Below are positions 1-7,685 of a stretch of DNA of 17,552 nucleotides, one piece after another. The DNA lies in contig JAEWVC010000022.1 in the NCBI GenBank assembly GCA_023459275.1, forward strand, positions 1 to 17,552, written 5' to 3'. Both the position numbers and the translations under genes were made by a program. The DNA is from Bacillota bacterium (GTDB lineage Bacteria; Bacillota; Clostridia; Christensenellales; Aristaeellaceae). A model generated the notes under the pieces. It did no database searches and was not told where the DNA came from. It was given only the letters and a program-made list of their open reading frames with translations. Within the stretch, counting starts at the first letter, position 1, and each line of letters starts with the position of its first letter.

Positions 1-66
1 CTGGCCAATGGGCCCCCTCCCTTCCCCCTGTCGGGCGGGGGCGGCCCCCGGCCGCTTTCTCATAAA

Positions 67-223
67 CCCAGCCCAAGGGCGCTGCCCCTGGGAATCCCGC
101 CCAGGGGCGCTGCCCTTTGGAATCCCGCCCAGGGGCGCTGCCCTTGGGAACCCCGCCCAGGGGCGCTGCCCCTGGGAACCCCGCCAAAGGGATACATCCC
201 TTTGGAATCCCTGTTTTGGAAAT
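67..223. repeat. Tandem array of five 28-29 bp palindromic units
   Basis: Five contiguous units lie at 67-95, 96-123, 124-151, 152-179 and 180-208, with a degenerate stub to about 223. Each starts CCCRSCC and ends GGAAT or GGAAC. Each is a hairpin: unit 4 has arms CCCAGGGGC (156-164) and GCCCCTGGG (168-176) around a 3-nt loop. Unit 5 has different arm bases but is still a perfect palindrome, CCAAAGGGAT (184-193) and ATCCCTTTGG (196-205). There are no spacers between units, so this is not a CRISPR array. Function is unknown; similar GC-rich hairpin arrays occur between genes in Clostridia. Confidence 0.85.
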
Positions 224-236
224 ATCATTTAGGAGC

Positions 237-420
237 TTTTTCTCCCGGAGAAAGTGTACCAGCCCTGTTTTACGTATATCCTACGGGGTCCTTTCCCCTG
301 AGAAAAGCATACCGCCCCTGTTTTATGTATATCCTGTAGGGTCCTTCCTCCCGGAGAAAAGCATACCGCCCCTGTTTTATGTATATCCTGTGGGGTCCTT
401 CCTCCCGGAGAAAGCATACA
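237..420. repeat. 53-54 bp tandem repeat, about 3.5 copies
   Basis: The anchor GTATATCCT recurs at 274, 327 and 381, giving periods of 53 and 54 bp. Copies run roughly 237-289, 290-343 and 344-397, with a partial copy to about 420. Each holds a CTCCCGGAGAAA-like block, a GCATACC block, CCTGTTTTAYGTATATCCT and GGGGTCC. Copies 2 and 3 are nearly identical and copy 1 is more diverged. Short open frames across the array on both strands repeat with an 18-residue period and look like by-products. No gene is supported in 1-523; besides the two arrays the only structure is a GC-rich GGGGGC/GCCCCC hairpin near position 38. Confidence 0.8.
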
Positions 421-438
421 GCCGGATGAGACATTCCA

Positions 439-499
439 AAAGCCTTCCCCTTGAGGGGAAGGTGGCGCCGCAGTGCCGGATGAGGTGGCAAGTTGCACC
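439..499 (+). repeat. Left inverted copy of palindromic element flanking the DUF559 gene
   Basis: This copy opens with the near-palindrome CTTCCCCTTGAGGGGAAG (444-461), continues through a second GGC/GCC-rich hairpin and ends in GATGAGGTG...TTGCACC. It aligns with the reverse complement of 923-979 over its whole length, with a few substitutions, a one-base gap and a short extra segment (GCAAG) before TTGCACC. It lies just beyond the 3' end of the DUF559 gene. Elements of this look (CTTCCCCTTAAGGGGAAG followed by GATGAGGTG) are common dispersed repeats in gut Clostridia; that remark is recalled knowledge, not tested here. Confidence 0.8.
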
Positions 500-523
500 G
501 CACTGAATAAATTCCTCACTTAT

Positions 524-904
524 CTACCCCCCATGCCGTCTCTCTTCCATCATTTCCCCGGCCATCGCATATATTTCCTCGCACACACTTTGAAACCGCT
601 CATTCACATCCCTGTTGGAATACCGCTTCACCGTCAGTTCCTGCCCCCGCAAAAACGCGTCCCGCGCCTCATCCCTTGCATGCCCCTTTTGCTCATAATG
701 CTGGGAGCCATCCAGTTCAATCACCAGCCTCGCAGCGGCGCAGTAGAAATCCACAATATACGGTCCGATTACCTTCTGCCTGTGGACAGACAACGGGAAA
801 TCCTGCAGGCAGTCATACCATAGATGCCTTTCTTCCTTTGTCATGTTCTTGCGCAAGGCTCTGGCGTTGGCAGTCAATCCTTGATTACGCATTCTGTTCA
901 ACAT
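524..904 (-). CDS. DUF559 domain protein, Vsr-like PD-(D/E)xK nuclease fold
   Basis: The protein is 126 residues from the ATG at 904. Motifs are typical of DUF559: an N-terminal LRKNMTKEERHLWYDCL helix, then a core IVDFYC...LVIELDGSQHYE holding the acidic residues expected in this very-short-patch-repair-like nuclease fold, then a C-terminal helix that begins RFQSVCEEI. The family is widespread, with no settled activity; DNA cleavage or repair is inferred from the fold. The frame stays open to an ATG at 937, but that start lies inside the flanking inverted repeat. GAGGGGG (909-915) stands 4 nt before the 904 ATG; an ATG at 892 is also possible. The gene sits alone on the accessory left end, separated from pyrC by repeats, which suggests a transferred or mobile cargo. 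Confidence 0.8.
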   Translation of the reverse strand: MLNRMRNQGLTANARALRKNMTKEERHLWYDCLQDFPLSVHRQKVIGPYIVDFYCAAARLVIELDGSQHYEQKGHARDEARDAFLRGQELTVKRYSNRDVNERFQSVCEEIYAMAGEMMEERRHGG

Positions 905-922
905 CCATCCCCCTCGCCACTT

Positions 923-979
923 GGTGCAACACCTCATCAGTCGGCTCCGCCGACAGCTTCCCCTTAAGGGGAAGCCTTT
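923..979 (-). repeat. Right inverted copy of palindromic element flanking the DUF559 gene
   Basis: Read on the minus strand it runs AAAGG, then CTTCCCCTTAAGGGGAAG (958-975, a perfect 18-bp palindrome), then a second hairpin with arms GTCGGC and GCCGAC around GGA, then TGATGAGGTG and TTGCACC. It is the inverted partner of 439-499. It overlaps the start of the longest possible DUF559 frame, so promoter or leader signals of that gene may lie in it. The following bases to about 1087 hold only GC-rich, proline/glycine-coding filler that looks like further degenerate repeat; no gene is supported there. Confidence 0.8.
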
Positions 980-1087
980 CGCCGCGTCTTCCCACTACGG
1001 AAGGAAGTCCCCCCGCCTCCCTGGAAGGCTCCGTAACACCGCCCCCGCCCGTGGCGGATATGGGCGCCGGAAGGAGGTCTCCCCCTG

Positions 1088-2353
1088 TCAAAACACCCTT
1101 TTCCCCCCGTAGAACGTCGCCATAACCTTTCCCGTCAGTTCCATCCCCGCAAAGGGCGTGGCCCTGCCCATGGAGCGGAATTCCTCCGGCTCAACCCGCC
1201 ATACCTTTTCCGTATCCAGCACCGTCACATCCGCCCGGACGCCGGGCTTTAATACCGCCTCCCGGTGGAGCAGCGCCGCCGGATTTTTCGTCAGTTTGTT
1301 CAGCAGCTCTTCCAGCGTCATCCTTCCCGGTTTCACCAGTGCCGTATAGCACACGCCCAAGGCCGTCTCCAGCCCGATCACCCCAAACACGCTGCCCGCA
1401 AGGCCCCGGCTTTTCTCCTCCCGGCTGTGAGGCGCGTGATCGGTGGCAATGATGCCGATGGTCCCGTCCAGCAGCCCTTCCAGGATAGCCGCCCGGTCCT
1501 CCCGGCCCCGTAGCGGCGGGTTCATCTTGAACCTTCCGTCATCCTCCCCGATATCCTCATCGCAAAGCATGATTTGGTGCGGCGTGCATTCGCAAGTCAC
1601 GGGAAGGCCCTTTTTCCTGGCCTTACGGATCAATTCCACGCTCTCCTTGGCCGACACATGGCATACATGGTACCGCGCGCCCGTCTTTTCCACCAGCTCC
1701 AGATCCCTTTGGATGGGCAGCCATTCTGACTTGGAGGGGATCCCCGGCAGGCCGTACCGCCCGGCCGCCAGGCCGTCATGCACGCAGCCGCCCTTGGGAA
1801 TCAGGCTTTCCTCCTCGCAGTGGGCGGCGATCAGGCTTCCCGCCCGCGCAACGCGCTCCATGGCACGTTCCATCATATCGCTTGCCTGAACGCCCTTGCC
1901 GTCATCGGAAAACCCCGCGCAATAGGGCGCCATCTCCCCGATGTCCGCAAGCTCCAGCCCTTTTTCCCCTTTGGTGATGGCCCCGTAGGGGATCACCTCC
2001 ACCAGCGCTTCCCGCCGGATGATGTCAAGCTGCTTTTCAAGCGCTTCCGGGCAATCTGGCACGGGATTCACATTGGGCATGGCGCACACGGTGGTAAACC
2101 CCCCCGCCGCCGCGGCCAGGGTGCCGGTTTTCACGGTCTCCTTGTAGAAAAACCCCGGCTCCCGCAGATGCACATGCAGGTCCACAAACCCGGGGGAGAT
2201 AATCAGCCCCTCCGCCGGGAACACCTGCGCCCAGGGCGCCTCGATCCAGGGCTCCACGGCCTTGATCACGCCGTCCCCCATCAGCACATCGGCTTTGATA
2301 AGGCCTGTCCCCGTATAGACCGTGCCGCCCCGCAATAAAACCGCGTTTTCCAT
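1088..2353 (-). CDS. pyrC: Dihydroorotase
   Basis: The product is 421 residues, the usual length for class I dihydroorotase. It interconverts carbamoyl-aspartate and dihydroorotate in de novo pyrimidine synthesis in the cytosol. The metal-binding motif DLHVHLREPG is at residues 58-67 (His60, His62). Further family blocks are AMPNVNPVPD (91-100), a CHVSAKESVELIR stretch with a metal-ligand His, TCECTPHQ, and IIATDHAPHS with the catalytic Asp. The C-terminal GRATPFAGMELTGKV block is also typical. The start lies 3 nt after the pyrB stop and its ribosome site GGGGTGA overlaps that stop, so the two genes are translationally close and form one operon. No convincing terminator follows; the transcript runs towards the repeat-rich left end. 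Confidence 0.97.
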   Translation of the reverse strand: MENAVLLRGGTVYTGTGLIKADVLMGDGVIKAVEPWIEAPWAQVFPAEGLIISPGFVDLHVHLREPGFFYKETVKTGTLAAAAGGFTTVCAMPNVNPVPDCPEALEKQLDIIRREALVEVIPYGAITKGEKGLELADIGEMAPYCAGFSDDGKGVQASDMMERAMERVARAGSLIAAHCEEESLIPKGGCVHDGLAAGRYGLPGIPSKSEWLPIQRDLELVEKTGARYHVCHVSAKESVELIRKARKKGLPVTCECTPHQIMLCDEDIGEDDGRFKMNPPLRGREDRAAILEGLLDGTIGIIATDHAPHSREEKSRGLAGSVFGVIGLETALGVCYTALVKPGRMTLEELLNKLTKNPAALLHREAVLKPGVRADVTVLDTEKVWRVEPEEFRSMGRATPFAGMELTGKVMATFYGGKRVF

Positions 2354-2356
2354 CGT

Positions 2357-3238
2357 TCACCCCGTAATAGCCCGGCGAAGGGCCGCCATCCGCACAAACA
2401 CGCCGTTTTCCATCTGCCTAAAGATGCGGGATTTATCGCACTCCACCACATCGTCCGCGATCTCCACATTCCTATTGAAGGGCGCGGGATGCATGATAAT
2501 GGCGCCCTTCTTCATGGCGTCCGCCCGCTTTTTTGTAAGCCCGTACTTCTCGTGGTACTCCTCCACCGTAAAGTGGTCCCGCATGTGGTGGCGCTCATAC
2601 TGAATGCGCAGCATCATCACCACGTCGCTGGTTTCCACCGCGTGGTCAAAGGGCTCCGTTTCCAGCGCCTCGTCTATGAATTCCTCCGGTCCGGCCGCCA
2701 CCACGCGCATCCCAAGCCGCCGCATGATTTCCATGTTGGTATGGGCCACCCTGGAATGCTTTACATCCCCCACGATGGCCACTTTCAGCCCATCGAACCC
2801 GCCGAACTCCTGCCGGATGGTGAGCAGATCCAGCAGCGACTGGGTGGGATGGTTGCCCGTGCCGTCACCGCCGTTCAGGATGGGCGCGCGCACATGGCCC
2901 ATAAGCTGATTGTAATACTCGTTTTCCACATGGCGGATCACCAGCACATCCGGCCCGAAGCTGTCAAAGGTCTTCACCGTGTCATAGAAGCTCTCATTCT
3001 TTTGCAGGGAGGAAGATTCCGGGTGAAATGAAACGACCCGCATCCCCAACTTTTCTTCTGCAATGCAGAAACTGTAGTGGGTGCGGGTCGATGGTTCAAA
3101 AAAGAGGTTGCATGCGATTTTGCCGGATAAATTCGGAAAAATCGCTTTATCCCGAAAGGCTTGCGCCTCCTCGAGAAGCGCCGTGACCTCCCTTACGGGC
3201 ATGTCGTGCAGCGTCGTAAGATCCCTGGGCACATCCAT
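2357..3238 (-). CDS. pyrB: Aspartate carbamoyltransferase catalytic subunit
   Basis: The product is 293 residues, slightly short of the usual 300-310 but complete. It joins carbamoyl phosphate and aspartate, the committed step of pyrimidine synthesis. The carbamoyl-phosphate loop FFEPSTRTHYSF is at 46-57 (Ser50, Thr51, Arg52, Thr53). GNHPTQSLLDL is at 128-138, VGDVKHSRVAHTN at 156-168, and the aspartate-binding HPAPFNRNVEI at 250-260. The ATG at 3238 is preceded by AAGAAGGGGG about 5 nt upstream; an overlapping ATG four bases inside is out of frame. No regulatory chain gene (pyrI) is next to it, so the enzyme may be the unregulated trimer, though pyrI could lie elsewhere. Confidence 0.97.
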   Translation of the reverse strand: MDVPRDLTTLHDMPVREVTALLEEAQAFRDKAIFPNLSGKIACNLFFEPSTRTHYSFCIAEEKLGMRVVSFHPESSSLQKNESFYDTVKTFDSFGPDVLVIRHVENEYYNQLMGHVRAPILNGGDGTGNHPTQSLLDLLTIRQEFGGFDGLKVAIVGDVKHSRVAHTNMEIMRRLGMRVVAAGPEEFIDEALETEPFDHAVETSDVVMMLRIQYERHHMRDHFTVEEYHEKYGLTKKRADAMKKGAIIMHPAPFNRNVEIADDVVECDKSRIFRQMENGVFVRMAALRRAITG

Positions 3239-3284
3239 TCCCCCTTCTTACGCAATCCTTGCGGCCCTGGCCACAAATTGACTG

Positions 3285-3314
3285 ATTATAGCATGGAGAG
3301 TCAAAGGATGTCAA
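3285..3314 (-). promoter_or_regulatory. Sigma-70-type promoter of pyrBC
   Basis: On the minus strand the -35 is TTGACA (3309-3314) and the -10 is TATAAT (3285-3290), both perfect, with an 18-bp spacer and an extended TGC before the -10. The expected start of transcription is near 3278, giving a leader of about 40 nt before pyrB. That is too short for a PyrR-type antiterminator/terminator structure, and none is seen. Confidence 0.85.
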
Positions 3315-3446
3315 CCACTGTTTTGCGGAGAATGGCGGGGGCGGGGTTGCGGAGCCTCCCGTGCCCATCCCTGAAAGACTTCAAAAAGAAGCACAAATAG
3401 CAGATATTCCTTATCTCTATACCCTTTGAAATTTTTTTGGGTGGGC

Positions 3447-3484
3447 GCGGGAGGGGCTTCTTTTTTAAAAGAAGCCCCTCCCGC
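3447..3484 (-). terminator. Strong hairpin after the surface-protein gene
   Basis: Arms 3447-3464 (GCGGGAGGGGCTTCTTTT) and 3467-3484 are exact inverted repeats of 18 bp around two T bases. It lies 28 bp beyond the stop of the surface-protein gene and ahead of the pyr promoter, where a terminator is expected. Neither side has a classic T run immediately after the GC stem, so it may act as a transcript 3'-end hairpin rather than a textbook terminator. The remaining bases of 3239-3511 hold the pyr promoter and nothing else I recognise. Confidence 0.6.
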
Positions 3485-3511
3485 ATAACACTAAAATTCT
3501 GCGTCCGTTCC

Positions 3512-6500
3512 CTACGCCTTTTTCCTTCTTCTTAAAAGCAGTGCGGCCAGCGCCGTCAGCAGCGCCGCTGCTCCACCGTACAGCCAGGGTCTGCTGCCGT
3601 CGCCCGTATCGGGGGCGGAGGTCACCGTGAGCAGGGCGCTGCGGGAGGTTTCCGTGTCCCCATACCCATCTTTCACGGTCACGCGGTACAGGTAGCCGTC
3701 GTTGGCCTTTTTCACCGGAGAGGTGGTGTAGCTACTGCCTTCCACGCCGGTGATGCCCTGCCATAGGGTACCGCCGTCGGTGCTCTGCTGCCAATTGTAG
3801 GCAAGGTCAAACCCCGTGGCTTCTACCTGAAAAACCGCCTTGTCCCCCACTGCGACGGTAGCGTTCTGGGGCTGGAGGGTGATTTTCACGCCCTGCTCCG
3901 CCGCCAGCAGGAAGGGCGAAAACGCCGTTACCGAGATGGCTGCCCAGCCGTTTTGCACAGTGGGCGTGAAGGATTCCACACCCCCGCCGGCAAGCTTGTG
4001 CAGGACCAGAATTTCCAGGCCGTTATATTTCGCGTCCACCTGGAAGCTGAGGGCCACCGGCAGCGCATAGGCATCCACCGGAGCAATGGAAACCTCGTAG
4101 GCGGCAATGGCTTCTTTCCCTGAAAGGTAGGCCGCCAGCGCGATCCAGTCCGCATCCGACGGCGAAAGTTCGGTTATAGTGAGGGACGCATCCCGGCTAA
4201 ATTGCCCCTGGGCACTTATCACAGCATCCTGTACGGGCCACTGCAGCGTACCGGAAGCCAGGTTGTCAGCCGTTTTTACGGAAAGCTTCACGCTCAATGC
4301 CGACGGCTTGCAGGTGGCCGTTTCCTTCACCCGCTGATAGGTGTCGTAATTCGTATACGCCGCGAGGCCAACAAATGTATTGCTGTCCTGCCATGCGCCG
4401 GTGGATGCATCCGCCCCGTTGGCCACAAGGATATATTCATATCCTGTTACCGCCTTTAGGGTGATGCTTGCTGTTGTGCTGCTTTCAAGCTCCGGGGAAA
4501 GAACCGGCGAAACCTCGCAGTCCGCTTTTTCCACCGCCGCCGTGGGCTCACTGGTGAGGGTGCCCGTTTCCACGCTGCTTGTGATCTTTACCGCGATCAC
4601 TGCGCCGATATCATCTTCCACAAGAATATAGGTGGAATCATCCGCACCGGAGATATCCACGGTGTCCCTTGTCCACTGGTAGGATAGCGTACCCGTATTG
4701 TTGCCCGAAACCAGCGAAGCCGTCAGCGTTTCCCCATACACCGCGCTGCCCGTAATAGTGGCCGTGCCGGTGAGCGCGTCGGGGTCGGTGGAAACGTCCA
4801 GCTTTGCGCTGACCGCCGATGGTTTGTGGGTGGCCGTTCCCTTCACCCGCTGATAGGCATCATAGTCCGTGTACGCCGCAAGGCCAGTGAATGCGTTGCT
4901 GTCTTGCCATGCGCCGGTGGATGCATCCGCCCCGTTGGCCACGAGAATATACTCATATCCCGTTACCGCCTTCAGAGTGATGCTTGCTGCTGCGCTGCTT
5001 TCAAGCTCCGGGGAAAGAACCGGCGTAACTTCGCAGTCCGCTTTTTCCACCGCCGCCGTAGGCTCGCTGGTGAGGGTGCCCGTTTCCACGCTGCTTGCGA
5101 TCTTTACCGCGATCACCGCGCTGATGTCATCCGCCGCAAGGGTATAGGTAGAATCATTCGCGCCGGTAATATCCGCGGTATCCCTTGTCCACTGATAGGA
5201 CAGGGTGCCCGTGTTGTTGCCCGAAACCAGCGAGGCCGTCAGCGTTTCCCCATATACCGCGCTGCCCGTAATAGTGGCCGTGCCGGTGAGCGCGTCGGGG
5301 TTGGTGGAAACGTCCAGCTTTGCGCTGACCGCCGATGGTTTGTGGGTGGCCGTTCCCTTCACCCGCTGATAGGCGTCGTAATTCGTATACACCGCAAGGC
5401 CAGTGAACATATTGCTGTCCTGCCATGCGCCGGTGGATACATCCGCCCCGTTGGCCACAAGGATATATTCATATCCTGTTACCGCCTTCAGGGTGATGCT
5501 TGCTGTTGTGCTGCTTTCAAGCTCTGGGGAAAGAACCGTCGAAACTTCGCAGTCCGCTTTTTCCACCGCCGCCGTAGGCTCGCTGGTCAGGGTACCCGTT
5601 TCCACGCTGCTTGTTACCTTTACCGCGATCACCGCGCCGATGTCATCCGCCGCAAGGGTATAGGTGGAATCATTCGCGCCGGTAATATCCGCGGTATCCC
5701 TTGTCCACTGGTAGGACAGGGTGCCCGTGTTGTTGCCGCCGGTCAGGGAAGCCGTCAGCACTTGCCCGTATACGGCACTCCCGGTAATGGATGCCGTGCC
5801 GCTCAATGCTTCGGGCAGGTCAAGAATGTCAATGGCCAGGCAGCCTGCGCTGTCTCCCGCCGCATTGTAGCTGTAGATCAGGAAATAGCTTGCGCCAGAG
5901 GGCAGAGCGGTGTCCGCGTCCACCGTCTGGGATGCGGCGGACGCACCCTCTGCCGTATACACCGGATCCCCATACCCGGCCAGCTTTTCGGAGGTGCCGG
6001 AACCCCAATAGATATTGTAACCGTCGATATCCGTCGCAGGATTGGCCGGAGTCCAGGCGATGGTGCCTGCGATTTCCCCGGTGTCCTGATCGTCCGTGTC
6101 TGTAAAGCTCCCGTTTGTGGGCAATACCGTTGGCACAAAATTGGGGATCCACCTGGCATACAGCGTCGCATCGCCGGCAACCACATAGCTATAGCCCGGG
6201 CTGTAACCCGTGCCGCCCCCATTGCTCTGCGTATTCCAGCCGGCAAAGGAATAGTTGGTCCGCGCAAGACTTTCCGTGTTTGCGGCCACAACAGCCGTTA
6301 CACCCGCCGGATATGCGCCGGTATCGGTGGGCAGCGCGCCGCCGGTGGCGCCGTTTGCATTATAAGTGACGCGGTTCAAAACCGGCGCGGATGTTCCGGT
6401 GGTAGTCAGCACCGGGTACCCTTGGTTGACCAAAGACATATCCGCCGACCAGTATGGATAGAACACGTTGAGTTCCATCATAAAAGGAAAGCCTTGCATC

Positions 6501-7516
6501 TCCGCGGAGGTCCTGGGTACCGTTTCCACTCCCCCGTCGCCGATCCCCTTGGCAGGCAGGACGATTCCGCCCGCAGACATGGTTGCCGATTTGTTGTAAT
6601 AGCAGGTTGAGTAAAAACCGGAGTTCCTGCCGCCGATGACCAGGCCCATTTGCATAATGGAGGTGCAGGAAACATTGCCCGTGGCATAACAGGTGTTGAT
6701 GGCCGCTCCGTCCGAATAGCCGATCAATCCGCCCGCGCACGCATACACCCCCGACACGGAGGTCACGCTGACCGTGGAATAGCAGCCTGTGATGCTGCTC
6801 GTCGGTTCGGCATACCCCACCAGTCCGCCTGCGCACACATCGCTTTCGCCCCGGATGCTGCCCGCCGTATAGCAGCGTTCCATATTGCAGTAGTAACAAT
6901 CCCCAACCAGCCCGCCGGCGGTGGCAAGGGCGCCGGACAGGCCGTTTATGGACACAAATCCTGTGGCGTAACAGTCCTGGATCGTTGTCATGCCGCCGGT
7001 TATGCCGTTGGTAACGCCCGCCAGCCCGCCGGCGTTGCCAAAACTAATGTTCACATAAACATTCTCAAGGCCCAGGTCTTTTATGGTGCCCCCATAGATG
7101 TACCCAAACAGGCCGGCGTAAATGTATCGGCCGTCAGGGCTTGAGGGTGTGCCGATGGCAAGATTGGAAATGGTATGCCCGCCGCCTTCGAAGGTGCCCC
7201 CGAAGTATGGCGCCATAATGGCTGACCCTTTGCCGATGGGCGTCCAGGGAAGCCCATTGAGGTCCAGGTCTGTTGCCAGGGTGATGGTATCCCCCGAAAA
7301 ACTGTCCAGCCCGTCGTTGACGATCTGCGCCAGTCCGGCCAGCTCCTCCGATGTAAAAATCCAAAAGTTGGTCCCGCCCGCACTGTACCAGTTCACATCA
7401 ATTGACCCATCCCAGGTGTCGGCCATCTGCATAGCCGCGGCGGGAACGGTCGGCAGCATGGCCGTCAGAAGCGCAGCGGTCAGAAGCAACGGCAGGAACC
7501 ACGGCGTTTTACGCAT
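3512..7516 (-). CDS. Sortase-anchored repeat surface protein with GLUG and Ig-like domains
   Basis: A 1334-residue exported wall protein. Residues 1-28 form a signal peptide ending PAAA. Residues about 85-330 hold GLUG-type repeats (GGLVGY, GLFGYIYGGTI, CYATG, CYSTV). About 385-460 is an InlB/Listeria-Bacteroides-type repeat (VTYNANGATGG ... AGWNTQSNGGGTGY ... ATLYARW), followed by a fibronectin-III-like stretch (DGYNIYWG). Three tandem 172-residue repeats fill 570-1085, each an Ig-like half (LSYQWTRD ... TYTLAADD) plus a second beta-rich half. An unrecognised domain (about 1090-1213) and an Ig-like domain (1214-1297) follow. The end is the sorting signal PDTGD (1302-1306), a hydrophobic segment (1311-1328) and RRRKKA. 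It probably acts in adhesion or as a stalk; the ligand is unknown. The sortase just upstream is the likely anchoring enzyme. The putative RBS is weak and distant (AAAGGA, 12 nt). Confidence 0.9.
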   Translation of the reverse strand: MRKTPWFLPLLLTAALLTAMLPTVPAAAMQMADTWDGSIDVNWYSAGGTNFWIFTSEELAGLAQIVNDGLDSFSGDTITLATDLDLNGLPWTPIGKGSAIMAPYFGGTFEGGGHTISNLAIGTPSSPDGRYIYAGLFGYIYGGTIKDLGLENVYVNISFGNAGGLAGVTNGITGGMTTIQDCYATGFVSINGLSGALATAGGLVGDCYYCNMERCYTAGSIRGESDVCAGGLVGYAEPTSSITGCYSTVSVTSVSGVYACAGGLIGYSDGAAINTCYATGNVSCTSIMQMGLVIGGRNSGFYSTCYYNKSATMSAGGIVLPAKGIGDGGVETVPRTSAEMQGFPFMMELNVFYPYWSADMSLVNQGYPVLTTTGTSAPVLNRVTYNANGATGGALPTDTGAYPAGVTAVVAANTESLARTNYSFAGWNTQSNGGGTGYSPGYSYVVAGDATLYARWIPNFVPTVLPTNGSFTDTDDQDTGEIAGTIAWTPANPATDIDGYNIYWGSGTSEKLAGYGDPVYTAEGASAASQTVDADTALPSGASYFLIYSYNAAGDSAGCLAIDILDLPEALSGTASITGSAVYGQVLTASLTGGNNTGTLSYQWTRDTADITGANDSTYTLAADDIGAVIAVKVTSSVETGTLTSEPTAAVEKADCEVSTVLSPELESSTTASITLKAVTGYEYILVANGADVSTGAWQDSNMFTGLAVYTNYDAYQRVKGTATHKPSAVSAKLDVSTNPDALTGTATITGSAVYGETLTASLVSGNNTGTLSYQWTRDTADITGANDSTYTLAADDISAVIAVKIASSVETGTLTSEPTAAVEKADCEVTPVLSPELESSAAASITLKAVTGYEYILVANGADASTGAWQDSNAFTGLAAYTDYDAYQRVKGTATHKPSAVSAKLDVSTDPDALTGTATITGSAVYGETLTASLVSGNNTGTLSYQWTRDTVDISGADDSTYILVEDDIGAVIAVKITSSVETGTLTSEPTAAVEKADCEVSPVLSPELESSTTASITLKAVTGYEYILVANGADASTGAWQDSNTFVGLAAYTNYDTYQRVKETATCKPSALSVKLSVKTADNLASGTLQWPVQDAVISAQGQFSRDASLTITELSPSDADWIALAAYLSGKEAIAAYEVSIAPVDAYALPVALSFQVDAKYNGLEILVLHKLAGGGVESFTPTVQNGWAAISVTAFSPFLLAAEQGVKITLQPQNATVAVGDKAVFQVEATGFDLAYNWQQSTDGGTLWQGITGVEGSSYTTSPVKKANDGYLYRVTVKDGYGDTETSRSALLTVTSAPDTGDGSRPWLYGGAAALLTALAALLLRRRKKA
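4262..5809 (-). repeat. Three tandem 516-bp coding repeats inside the surface-protein gene
   Basis: Units are 5294-5809, 4778-5293 and 4262-4777 (first to third in reading order), each 172 codons, in frame. The second and third units are close to identical over long stretches: about 135 bp from 4725 and from 5241 differ by only about two bases. The outer edges of units 1 and 3 are more diverged. This points to recent internal duplication or gene conversion and gives a substrate for recombination that would change repeat number without breaking the frame. It also makes short-read assembly of this stretch unreliable. Confidence 0.9.
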
Positions 7517-7685
7517 AAAGGGGGTCCATCCTTTCCATGCTGTTACATTTTTTGGAACAAGGCTCCCGGTATTTCAAAGAGGTCCGTATACGATGCTGCC
7601 TGCAATGGACGCCGCTGGGTGATGTGTGTTCTTGCGATGCCGCCATGGGGAGACATGGAAAATCATAAAACAAATGCTGAACAGT

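Larger units (their letters stand above)
439..979 (-). mobile_element. Candidate minimal mobile unit: DUF559 gene between inverted palindromic repeats
   Basis: A 541-bp segment consists of two inverted copies of one ~57-61 bp palindromic element (439-499 and 923-979) enclosing a single small nuclease-like gene and almost nothing else. The layout is like a miniature transposon, or like REP sequences paired with a RAYT transposase. No transposase or tyrosine/serine recombinase is present and I see no target-site duplication in the flanking bases (ACATTCCA on the left, CGCCGCGT on the right). Mobility is therefore an inference. The alternative is two independent insertions of a dispersed repeat on either side of an ordinary gene. 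Confidence 0.45.

Noticed and set aside
67..420. CRISPR array
   Set aside because: Units are directly adjacent with no unique spacers of constant length, periods differ between the two arrays, and no cas gene is near.
885..1091. A 68-codon minus-strand open frame with LPLKGKLSAEPTDEV
   Set aside because: Its middle is the translation of the palindromic repeat at 923-979; short predicted proteins of this kind arise from the repeat itself.
4826..6610. Long plus-strand open frame (594 codons) opposite the surface-protein repeats
   Set aside because: It mirrors the tandem repeats of the minus-strand gene, whose translation has a signal peptide, known domains and a sorting signal. The plus-strand product has repeated Arg/Gly-rich text and no domain.
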